Below are positions 44,401-51,319 of a stretch of DNA of 64,000 bases, piece after piece (the stretch's first letter is position 1; each line of letters begins with the position of its first letter). The DNA comes from Pachypanchax playfairii. Taxonomy: Eukaryota; Chordata; Actinopteri; Cyprinodontiformes; Aplocheilidae. The notes below the pieces were generated by a model that had not been told where the DNA came from, did not search any database, and saw only the letters and a program-made list of their open reading frames with translations. The DNA lies in the NCBI GenBank assembly GCA_006937955.1, contig SSNP01000081.1:74501-138500 (forward strand), given 5' to 3'. Position numbers and translations under genes: made by a program.

Positions 44401-46783
44401 GGTTTCTGGATATTTGTGTAATGTGTTTAGATAACTGGACCACAAATGCATCACGAAAAGGTTGAGCAAAGAAGTGATAACTTTTTTATTTGCATGGCTG
44501 CAAGGTCAAATTACTTCAAACTTTTATGTTTAAGTTTGCAATGACTTTTCTGATTTGTTTTTCCCAGGAGCTTAAGAATAAGCTGGCAGAGGAGATCAGT
44601 CGAATGCGTTATTTCATCACAGGTCAGAGGTCAGATGTGGGATCCATTTGCAAAGCTGAAGATTTAGAGGTACCGTGTGATTGTCAAGCAGTTTCTTCGA
44701 AATGTTGTAAAAGTAGAAAAGCATCTTCATTTTTCTCTGCGTCCCAGAAACAGTAAAATAACCTTGATGTTGCAGTCATCACAGCAAAGCTACAATGTGT
44801 CATCATCTAAGCTGGTGTTGCTCAGTTCTAGTGTTTTTTCATTTTTATTTTTTTTGCTACAGCTGAGCTAAAGAGAACCAGAGGAGATTCCTGTTGGTAC
44901 ATCATGCTGTATCTGATATTCTTTTGGATTTTCATTGTACTCTTGCTGTAAAACTTGCATCATGGCTGTACCGGTTTTTTATACGAATTTAAACACCAAA
45001 GAAAAAGAAAACACATTGCCACATTGAAAGAAAGAAAGTATCTTTCAACAGAAGACAGAGGAGAGAGGAAGAGAGAGAAAGAGAGAAAGGGGAAAGAATA
45101 GACAACAAATATGATTAAATATAGACAGAAAACACAAAGTATCTGCTTAAAGAGACCCTTCCATTAAAAACAGTTTTTTCTGAGGTTTCTGTTGAATATT
45201 TTAGCTCCACAGGTGTTCTTACCTTCATAGTGGGTGTGAAAACAGATCAACAACTTCTCTTTCAGTTTTTATCTCTCAAACTACGCAGGTGGTGATAAAA
45301 CCCGAGTTCTCCCGAGTTCAAATGGCCGGTACTTGTTTTGTCACAACTCCTTTGTTCGTTAGTATTCAGCAGCTCCCGCAGTTGAAACCACACCTAGCAT
45401 GCTGCTGGCTAAAAGCTGTTAGCATAACGTAGCAAAGAGAAAGACACGACGTCTGACGTTGTCATGCGCAGCGGGGCAGGAAACAGTGTTCTTTGCTCTC
45501 ATAGGCTAGTTTATTAGCCAATCTGAGTCCAGCAAATTCGAACAATGAATATGAACAAGCTGCTGCTCGAGGCCTGACGGAAGGACCACCCGAATTTTGA
45601 TGCAGACAGATTGAAAGGTCTGTTAATCAGTGTTTCCTGACGTTTTTTGGATATAAAATGTTTCATATTACAGGTTAATACTTAAGAAATAACTTAACTA
45701 AGAAATAACTAATTTAAGCTGTCAAAAGACAGAGAAACAAAAGAGGGTTTTTAGTGCAAATTTAAAAGTTCCCAGACTTGTGCAGAATCTGGATGGTAAA
45801 CTGTTCCAGAATTTTGGTTCAGCAATTGCAAAAGCTCTCCTTTAGTTTCTAGCTTGCATTTTGGTTCAACTAAAAGCAGCTGATCAACTGACCTCAGAAC
45901 AATCCAGGGCAAGTGAAGTTCAGAACTTCTGCAAGGTACAGACGAGCTAAACATGCAGTAAAACATGTGGTATTTGAGGACTGGGACTGAGAAACACTGA
46001 TCTAAGATGAGGGAGGCAGTAAGGCAAAACAAATAGGACAAAGGACTTTAGCTTTTTTTTATCTTGTTTTATCTCACAGTACCTGCTCCCGACAGAAACA
46101 CTCTCACTGCTTACCTTTTTTTTATTTCATGGCCTCATTTGTGCAGCCAGACACTGTGTACACAGCTGCCACCTAGTGGTCAAATACCTTTATGGTTTCA
46201 AGTATGGAAAAATTAATAACGCAGGAAATGTTTGTTTTGTTTTCTATAACTGAATCAATTTCTTGGGGCTAAATAATCACCGGTTTAGGGTTTTCTATTT
46301 CATAAGGGTCAAAAGAAATTTTATTTGTACATTTCTGAATCCTGATAACCATAAACATGGAAAAAATATAACTAGTGATCAGTTATCAGTAGAATACTGA
46401 TTTAGGAAGTATTGGTTAAGTGGAAAAAGTACAATATCACATTGTATTTTTCAGACACTCTTACAGGCAAAGGAAAATGAGGTGCAGTATCTTAAAAAAG
46501 AAATCAGCTGTCTACAAAATGAAGTGCAATCTCTTACTACGGTATGATCTAACTAACATCTAACATTGTCAGAATATAAAACTAATGTTAATCTATGTAG
46601 AACTTGCTTTGTCAGCCTTGTTTGTTCTTATTCCAGGAGAAAGAAGCTGCCTACAAGCTTTATAAGGAAGCCTATGTGGAGCTGAGTGACATGAGGGGTC
46701 GTAGTCAGCTGGAGATGAGCAACCTACATGAACATTTGAGACTGGCCACTGCTGCACTACAGGAGGGAGCCAGACAAACCTGA
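28584..46783 (+). CDS. triobp: TRIOBP-like actin-binding PH/coiled-coil protein
   Basis: Seventeen coding exons with GT-AG borders: 28594-28635, 29559-29688, 30002-31131, 35795-35934, 36125-36278, 36357-36434, 37258-37296, 38830-38898, 39050-39139, 39283-39377, 42970-43585, 43686-43896, 43990-44101, 44242-44401, 44568-44669, 46455-46541, 46637-46783. Phases agree at every junction and the total is 3402 nt (1133 aa). Order: Arg/Ser/Pro-rich region (to about 434), a TRIOBP motif EDYIVLADVP (about 438), PH domain (about 559-657), an EERNKWFE and EVNRKWAELE segment, and a long coiled coil (about 870-1125). In vertebrates TRIOBP binds F-actin and the GEF TRIO, stabilises stress fibres and bundles stereocilia rootlets. 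The DNPRAS-like repeats of the long mammalian isoforms are absent. MPRIP is the main alternative, but the C-terminal motifs NEVQYLKKEISCL and LHEHLRLATAALQEG fit TRIOBP better. The start is uncertain: ATG 28594 joins in phase, and ATG 29598 would give 1106 aa. Confidence 0.88.
29045..29370 (+). repeat. Fish SINE-like repeat in a triobp intron
   Basis: The head is ctgttgccttgcagtgagaa with ctgggttcgggc (box B-like). Then come ggactccggtttcctctcac, ttaattggtgactctaaact, ggttgtttgtctctgtgt and gatggaccggcgatctgtcc. This is a very common fish repeat. Other copies lie at 4830-5015 (-) and about 52130-52340 (+). Confidence 0.75.
29770..29960 (+). repeat. SINE fragment
   Basis: Contains gaagtgtctttgggtaagac, cactaaacccc and gtgtgtgaatgggtga, the body of the same tRNA-SINE group as 10810-10975. 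Confidence 0.55.
30002..31131 (+). CDS. triobp: triobp large Arg/Ser-rich exon (377 codons)
   Basis: A single 1130-nt exon entered in phase 1 (gag codon split across the junction) and left in phase 0 at gag/gtaatt. It encodes a disordered stretch dominated by Ser, Arg, Pro and Thr, with many SP and SPSR/SPTR motifs (for example SSPSRRRGS, TTSPTRSTPSHR, RSPSQAS). This corresponds in place to the large repeat-bearing exon of mammalian TRIOBP, but here no regular repeat period is seen. SP sites suggest phosphorylation by proline-directed kinases, which is inference only. Confidence 0.85.
31132..31732. other. triobp intron, left of Tc1
   Basis: No repeat recognised until the last bases (ctctcaatg), which are the start of a LINE tail interrupted by the Tc1 insertion. 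Confidence 0.5.
31733..33334 (-). mobile_element. Full-length Tc1/mariner transposon, copy 2
   Basis: The 1602-bp element has the same ends as copy 1 and TA on both sides (31731-31732, 33335-33336). The flanks ctctcaatg-TA and TA-agtcgctttgg rejoin to the uninterrupted sequence at about 38395-38415. The target was therefore the 3' tail of a LINE. The transposase runs antisense to triobp. Confidence 0.96.
31949..32971 (-). CDS. Tc1-type transposase, intact, 340 aa
   Basis: Same enzyme as at 12595-13614. The catalytic residues are Asp153, Asp244 and Glu279, with 34 residues between the last two. It keeps the Asn54 missing from copy 1. It carries a private Gly-to-Trp change in the basic linker (SWAPRK in place of SGAPRK) and Arg for His in the AMYRKIL segment. 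The linker normally carries a GRPR-like, minor-groove-binding motif, so the Trp may weaken DNA binding. No stop or shift. It is expressed, if at all, from its own element and not from triobp, whose strand is opposite. Confidence 0.93.
   Translation of the reverse strand: MAKTKELSKDTRNKIVDLHQAGKTESAIGKQLGVKKSTVGAIIRKWKTYKTTDNLPRSWAPRKISPRGVKMITRTVSKNPRTTRRDLVNDLQRAGTKVTKATISNTLRRQGLKSCSARRVPLLKPGHVQARLRFAREHLDDPEEDWENIIWSDETKIELFGRNSTCRVWRGKNAELDPKNTIPTVKHGGGNIMLWGCFSARGPGRLIRVKERMNGAMYRKILSENLLPSARALKMRRGWVFQHDNDPKHTARATKEWLRKKHFKVLEWPSQSPDLNPIENLWRELKVRVAQRQPQNITALEEICMEEWAKIPATVCENLVKTYRKRLTSVIANKGYITKY
33335..33390 (+). repeat. LINE 3' tail interrupted by Tc1
   Basis: agtcgctttggataaaagcg and tctgctaaatgacagtag, then a short (TAG)n run. 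This is identical in type to the tail at 38400-38471. Confidence 0.8.
33391..34289. other. triobp intron with simple repeats
   Basis: A (GGTT)n run lies at about 33915-33947, and 34085-34260 is a degraded GT-rich tract. No exon or element was recognised otherwise. Confidence 0.6.
34290..35670. repeat. Long GC-rich dispersed repeat, class unknown
   Basis: A 1.4-kb block rich in cc, ccca and cagcc that contrasts with the AT-rich intron. The part 34748-34920 is related to 10982-11146, which shows it is dispersed. No frame has recognisable motifs. It may be the UTR or LTR of a retroelement. Confidence 0.55.
37258..39377 (+). CDS. triobp: triobp PH-domain exons
   Basis: Four short exons (37258-37296, 38830-38898, 39050-39139, 39283-39377) encode one PH domain. 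The first strand is KGWMSRLDEQGK, then WRKHWFVLADNLLKYYRDS, LDGAIDLTSC, NYGLQIQ, and the C-terminal helix RNWVKLLKKA with its invariant Trp. The first acceptor must be the tag ending at 37257: the earlier ag at 37246-37247 would break the frame. The intron after the first exon holds a (TA)n tract and a MITE split by a LINE. Confidence 0.92.
37489..37564. repeat. (TA)n microsatellite
   Basis: About 38 uninterrupted TA units in the triobp intron after the first PH exon. Confidence 0.97.
37626..38740. mobile_element. MITE with aaaggtacagtatgtaagaa ends, split by a LINE
   Basis: The left end (37626 on) reads aaaggtacagtatgtaagaatt. The right end, ending 38740, is the complement of aaagctacagtatgtaagaatt. 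The two halves (37626-37897 and 38472-38740) total about 540 bp and are separated by a 3'-end LINE fragment. The family is not assigned. Confidence 0.75.
37898..38471 (+). pseudogene. 5'-truncated L2-like LINE inserted in the MITE
   Basis: A 110-residue open frame (37903-38232) reads LHWLQVAARIKYKALLLAYQ, then PRWWNDLPNSVRSSES and TFKSRLKTHLF, the end of the reverse-transcriptase ORF of fish L2-type LINEs. It is followed by the tail gtaagtcgctttggataaa and a (TAG)n run, the usual 3' end. The frame is intact but is only the last part of ORF2, so there is no enzyme. Confidence 0.85.
39485..40041. mobile_element. MITE with cctgaccaatcag ends
   Basis: It starts cctgaccaatcagatcctcc and ends with the complement of cctgatcaaccaggccctcac, so the termini are inverted for about 13 bp. 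A much shorter relative with the same two ends lies at 61857-61944. The internal start aacatggcggactct opens only a short frame. Confidence 0.6.
40075..40400 (-). pseudogene. Tc1-like transposon scrap
   Basis: The block gatgttctgttgggttgagg, then cagtcaagttcc-like and ccatgtgtctgtgtctttat, is the antisense of the conserved C-terminal part of a fish Tc1 transposase (the DLNPIE region and upstream). It is diverged and has no termini. Confidence 0.55.
40434..40807. mobile_element. hAT MITE, 374 bp
   Basis: Terminal repeats TAGAGATGCAACAATACC and complement of TAGTGATGCACTGATACC are flanked by an exact 8-bp duplication aaataaag (40426-40433, 40808-40815). The interior is AT-rich, without a transposase. 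Confidence 0.9.
41176..41828 (+). mobile_element. Nested MITE with tgccccttttccaccgaca ends, copy 1
   Basis: Left end TGCCCCTTTTCCACCGACA, right end the complement of TGCCGTTTTTCCACCGACA. The flanks fit a 3-bp ata duplication in the Harbinger exon (compare 57024-57045, where the site is empty). It contains a 12-N gap at 41674-41685 and a 38-codon frame at 41367-41483 shared with copy 2. Confidence 0.8.
41674..41685. other. Assembly gap (12 N)
   Basis: The flanks gcttcg and gaccaccgagg are directly adjacent in the sister copy (gcttcggaccaccg, about 42577), so little or no sequence is likely to be missing. Confidence 1.
42091..42725 (+). mobile_element. MITE with tgccccttttccaccgaca ends, copy 2
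   Basis: A 635-bp relative of 41176-41828 with a few scattered differences and small indels, inserted in plain triobp intron sequence about 105 bp after the Harbinger copy. It keeps the same 38-codon frame (42267-42383). Confidence 0.8.
42970..43585 (+). CDS. triobp: triobp inter-domain exon
   Basis: A 616-nt exon between the PH domain and the coiled coil, entered in phase 2 and left in phase 0 at caa/gtaagt. It starts NQSDSSSEKENTRS and contains RLEERNKWFEEG and NRKWAELETFSF, both conserved landmarks between PH and coiled coil in TRIOBP and MPRIP. The rest is acidic, Ser/Thr/Gln-rich and probably disordered. Confidence 0.88.
43686..46783 (+). CDS. triobp: triobp coiled-coil exons and stop
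   Basis: Six exons (43686-43896, 43990-44101, 44242-44401, 44568-44669, 46455-46541, 46637-46783) encode a heptad-rich tail. Landmarks in order are VKLEAMEVAHRKALQELQ, AMEELKAAHLEEL, LNDKLNELSESFSQTCLEL, ELKNKLAEEISRMRYFITGQ, KENEVQYLKKEISCL and YKEAYVELSDMRGRSQ. The stop is TGA at 46781-46783. The tail is the dimerising and TRIO-binding region in known TRIOBP. The 1.8-kb intron before 46455 holds a TTAA MITE. Confidence 0.9.
45147..45695 (-). mobile_element. TTAA-flanked MITE, reverse copy
   Basis: It starts TTAA-agagacccttccatt, then the complement of the 16753-17264 family through to ggttaatac near 45680. The second terminus is truncated or diverged. It lies in the last long triobp intron. 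Confidence 0.65.
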
Positions 46784-46935
46784 CCAATGAAAACACTTTA
46801 AAATATATTTAATATATTTCATACAATATGGTCCATTTAGTCAAAATCCTCTCGACAAAATTTTTAATTCACCATAAATATTACTGGAAAAATAATTAAC
46901 AAAGAAAGGACACGTTTCACATGTAAACTACTAAG

Positions 46936-46941
46936 TTTATT
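46936..46941 (-). terminator. Candidate polyadenylation signal of smdt1
   Basis: The complement of tttatt reads AATAAA on the minus strand, 460 bp past the smdt1 stop and only 153 bp past the triobp stop on the other strand. Confidence 0.45.
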
Positions 46942-47400
46942 TGAGTTGACTTGCATACAAACATGCAAAAATAAGTGAAGGCATCGAGCTGAAAGCCTCA
47001 CATTACATGAAATTACTTTAAACAGGATAAATATCAAACACAACAACAGGTGGATGTAATGAGTGTCTTTTGGGAGTCAAAGTGCTTTATCTTCCCCATC
47101 TGTCTCGTGCCGGCTGATATTCATTCTGCTGATATTGCAAATGACCTAGTAAAGATAAAATTTGACAAAATTGTGTGTTAACAAGCAATTCTTGATATAA
47201 ACATGCACCAAACCTGCAGCCTTTAACGTGTTAAGACATGTCATTTGTTAGGAGTGTGTTTTCGGCTTCAAAGGGTTAACATGCTGCTGACATGCCCTTT
47301 ACACAGATTACGCATGAAAGGTCCAAGGAATGATGTTTGAACAGTGTGCTAAGGTGTGGCACAAGGACACATTTACCTCTAATTATATTGCAAGTTTAAC

Positions 47401-48485
47401 TTAGTTGTCGTCATCGTCGTCTTCAGGTACAAAGATGTCGTGCTCTTCTAAAAGAGCAGCAAAGCTCTTGCTGATCAGAGTTCCCACGTAGAGGAAAGGC
47501 ACCACCACTGCTGTCATGCGGATAAGACCAAAAGGTGTCTGCAAAAAACACATTGTGGTTTAAACATACATCCCACTTCTATTTGCTGTGAAACACATTG
47601 ATTTAGACTTTATTTAGCCAAACCTAAATAAAGGAGATCTATCATAATAATGGTGTGAAAACAATGGTTTTTCTTTCTTCCTCCAATTATATTGAGGTCC
47701 AAAACTGAAAATCTATAACAACTCACCACAAACAAGTGCCTTGTATTATGTTTTATGAAACATTATGTTAATTTTGAGGTTTTTTGTGTGTAGCATACTT
47801 GGCCAAATAAACCTGATTCAGATTTTTCTCTTTTGTTCCAATATACCAAAACAACAAACATTAGATCCAAATTATCCTTCAAAATTTAGTAAGTTTAGAA
47901 TTTCGACAGTGTATATATAAACTTTAAAATTTAGGATCAGTTACACCCATTTATTTAATTTCTTTTCCATTTTCCTTCGTCTCGATTTGTCATTTCCTGA
48001 CTGTAAAAACCAATAAACACAAAATATAGTCGTAATATTAATTGACTAACAAACAGTTCTTTATTGGTCAGTCTCATCTTTCAATATTTCATTTGTTTAA
48101 ATAAATTATATATAAGTATAACCTTGAAACAAGACTTGAGCTTAAATTTATTTTTTAGGACACCAACTTCCTATATTTGTGTAAGTGCGTTTTCATTGGC
48201 TGAACGGAAACTGCTAGTCCATATCTTGCCTTTCTATTCGCTCTTGCTGTTGTCAATAAAGAACTAAGTCCCGCCTAGTCCATTTCTGATCGTTTTCCTT
48301 GTAATTGCGACAGAAAAACTCACTTTTTCTGGTTTCGGAAGGATGGACCCAGATGCTGTGGACACCGCAGTCCTGATTTGAGTCGTCCTCGAAATGGCTG
48401 TTGTTTTCGGGATGGGGTTTTGCATCATTATACGGCTATTTCTGTTAAAAAGTCGCAACGGGACCCGGACCAAGCTAGTCGCCAT
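47401..48485 (-). CDS. smdt1: Essential MCU regulator EMRE, mitochondrial
   Basis: Two coding exons, 48324-48485 and 47401-47538, join in phase 0 to give 99 residues plus TAA. EMRE is a single-pass protein of the inner mitochondrial membrane. It keeps the calcium uniporter pore MCU active and connects it to MICU1/MICU2. The first 40 residues are basic and rich in Ser/Thr/Arg without acids, as in a matrix-targeting peptide. Then come the conserved ILPKPEK (residues 49-54, PKP motif), one membrane segment about 59-80 with the GxxxS motif (Gly73, Ser77), the block SFAALLEEHDIFVPE, and an acidic tail of five Asp and a final Asn. Length is close to the usual 100-107. The start ATG at 48483-48485 is the only one giving a targeting peptide in frame. 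The gene lies tail-to-tail with triobp. Identification is firm. Confidence 0.96.
47539..48323. other. smdt1 intron
   Basis: The donor is gtgagt on the minus strand (48318-48323) and the acceptor ttttttgcag (from 47539). No repeat was recognised inside. Confidence 0.85.
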
Positions 48486-48533
48486 TTTTCCACAGACGCA
48501 GTGGGGCGTGTTTAACTCAGTAGGCGGGACTTA
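48265..48533. repeat. 13-bp inverted repeat flanking smdt1 exon 1
   Basis: taagtcccgccta (48265-48277) and its exact complement taggcgggactta (48521-48533) lie on either side of the first coding exon, one in the intron and one in the 5' flank. The ggcggg core resembles an Sp1/E2F-type site. A regulatory role is only inferred. Confidence 0.5.
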
Positions 48534-48779
48534 TTGTTTAACAGAAAGCTACGCCTATTGAATGGACAGATTCTTTTCTTTTTTTTTTTTTAATTTATTT
48601 TTTGACGGCCATGTATATTACAGTATTTAGCATCGACTTACAGTACATTACAGTATTACACTTCATAATAAAAAACCTCTTATGCCAGTGTCTCCACATT
48701 CATGATCTAGTCGGGACTTTTTTTAGGGCTTGTTAAAACCACTGTGAAGTTATACACAGACATATCAAATCGAAACAAA

Positions 48780-49440
48780 TCTATAAATAAGATTTCTTGA
48801 AAGTGCATTGAAAGTAGGTAGTTTTGACAGTCAGTTGACTGGCACTGTGCCATCTTGGCACACAAAGCATTTTACATGACACTGAGTCTAGACATGGACT
48901 TCCCCACAACTGAGCAATTTACATCAGTGAACAATATTATCTGAACAGTGAGGTTTTAACAGCTGCAGAACACAACAATTTATCTTGAGCATATTGGCCT
49001 GTACACAGTTTATGACATTATCTATTTACATTATTCTCACCTGAAATATATAGTGTTCGAGTTATTTCACCTCATTAAGGACCTTAATGCGCAACGTAAA
49101 TAGATAAAAAACTGATTTCTCATCATCTTTAGTGCGTACGATGATCATGTTACTTTTATGGACATTGTAGTAAATGTTGTATTGGGTGTGAGCAGATTCT
49201 TAGTAGTTCTTGTAACCCAGTACTACACAGGGAAAACAAAAGCATACATAAGATGATTAACAATGGAGTCCCCATTGACACAACCAGTTTGACATTCATT
49301 TAGCCTATTAAATAAATCATCCATATAAACATTGAATAGAAAAGGAGAAAGAATTCCACCCTGTTTGATACCATTACTCACATTAATGATCTGAAACAGA
49401 ATCACCCCATTTGACATTGGTGAATACACTACAATGCTGA
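48780..49440 (-). pseudogene. LINE reverse-transcriptase fragment
   Basis: The minus strand reads VSNGIKQGGILSPFLFNVYMDD followed by LFNRLNECQTGC and NHLMYAF. This is the RT motif region of a fish LINE, with the F/YADD box degraded to YAF. The next part (towards 48780) shows only scattered similarity. Broken and dead. Confidence 0.7.
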
Positions 49441-49499
49441 GATCCTATCTCCTATCTATGGGGACCTTCTTTGTGTCAGCTTGTGGAGAGTTTGTTGTG

Positions 49500-50560
49500 A
49501 TTTATTCTGTCAAATGCCTTAGAGGCATCTATGAAGTACAAAAACATAAAACTTACAAAGCTGACAATTTTAATTTAAGTGGTAGAATTGTGATTGGTCT
49601 GAATAAATGCATGGAATATTATAGTCTGGCTTTTTGCGTAAGAAAATGTGAAATTTAAACAGAAAATAAACACATTTGAAAAACATAACTAATCCAGGAT
49701 GAAAAACTACACAACACACATCAATTTTTATCATTTTGACAATCGTGCTTCACTTGTGATGCTAGTTGTAATTACTCTTGTTTTGTTTTATTTGATACAG
49801 CAAAATAATTCAAATGTAATAATGTGTTTTAAATATAAATGGGCATTATCATTGCCAGGCACAATGTTTTGCATCAATTTTATAATAAAATAATAATAAT
49901 AAATGCAATGATAAAGTAGAGAAGAATCACAACAAAGATTTGAACTTGACCAAATTATGTGAATGTTTCTACAAATCTGTTTGTGTTTATTACCAGAAAA
50001 ATCTATATGTCTGAAAGTATTGAAAGAAAAAATGTGTGGAAATAATTGAAGCACAACTTTTGCAACCACTAAAAGTACTTAACTTGTACCTAACTTGACA
50101 GTCAGTAGTAGTTTTTTTTTCCTTTGGGGAAGAGGTAGAGCAAAATAAGCTTACTTCTTTTCAGACATGTAAATATGCACATTATGACTGTTTTGACTAT
50201 TATCATTTTAACTATTATAATGGTTTTGTTTCTTTATTTTGTTTTGTTTGCTTGTTTTCTTTTTAATTGTTCGAAATAAAGCATTCATTCATTTTCTTTT
50301 TCCCAGCATAATTTTTTAACATTTGTACCCTGTTAACCCTAATTTTCCATAATCGTAATATTTCAGTATCAATACGATGCATATTGATCATGTATAGTAC
50401 AGTATCTCCATATTTATACCCATTTATTTTTATTATTATTAAACCCATAGGTTTAAAGTACCTTACGTTCAATGTGACTCAAAGGAGGAGAGATGTAAAA
50501 TATTAGAAGAATCTGGATCACTTTGAAGGCACATTGAACACTTTTTGAACTCTCATTCCG
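49500..50560. other. Intergenic, possible LINE tail at 50100-50300
   Basis: 50210-50290 (ttgttcgaaataaagcattc then attcatt) resembles a LINE 3' end. The remainder is AT-rich, with nothing recognised. Confidence 0.4.
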
Positions 50561-50619
50561 ATTGTGATACACTGTCATGAAACTAGCGTGTGGCTACAGT
50601 TGGATCACTCCTTTACACT

Positions 50620-51319
50620 CAGCCGGGCGATGACGCGGGCAGAAATGATGATGAAATCACTTGCTCGTTATTCATCATATTCTAGCAAATACGCTGACTT
50701 TCACCACTAAATTTCGCACTTTATATCGCATTAACTTTCTTATGATTACATCCATCTGTCACATAGTCGAAGTGGATCTGAGCGGGTGACCAACCCTCTT
50801 AAACTATGTTCAAACTCTTCCCACCCGGCACGCCGCTTTGTCAACCGGGCAATAAATGATGCTGACCTACTTCCTTGTTGAGGGGAGAAGAAATCGCTTT
50901 GCGGAGGCGCGCTCAAAGAGAAAGGCGGAAGAGAGGACGTTGACCAAACTTGATAACTTCTAGCTGACTGCTAGAACTACAATTATATATTATGTTAATA
51001 GTTGAAACTGCTGATTATTTTCATACATATTTTGCTCGCTGAAACGCCCTGACTACATTTACTCACCCTGTGGCTGCCTCGTCTCGCCACACGAGTGCAG
51101 CAATTTTAAACAGACGTTGCACTTGTTCAGACGTCCCGAAGCCTTTCACGTTTACAGAATTATCTTTAGCTTCAGTTAAAGTGCTGTGATATCTATTAAA
51201 CTGAAGAGATTTTGGCTTTGAGAAGTGGGACCTTCTGTTGGGAAAAGTTTCCCGGCTTTTGGCGAAGAAGCCAAAAGAGGCCTTGTACGAGTATCCGAGG
51301 ACGGACTTGTTAGACGAAC
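50620..51319 (+). promoter_or_regulatory. Promoter and 5' UTR region of luc7l
   Basis: Less AT-rich than the surroundings, with CpG-containing patches (gatgacgcgggc, ttgcggaggcgcgctc, ggcggaagag). It leads straight into the first coding exon. No TATA box was seen, as expected for a housekeeping splicing gene. The start of transcription cannot be fixed from sequence. Confidence 0.4.

Noticed and set aside
28584..46783. MPRIP as the identity of the PH/coiled-coil gene
   Set aside because: Only one PH domain is present, and the C-terminal motifs and the EDYIVLADVP segment fit TRIOBP better. Not fully excluded without alignment.
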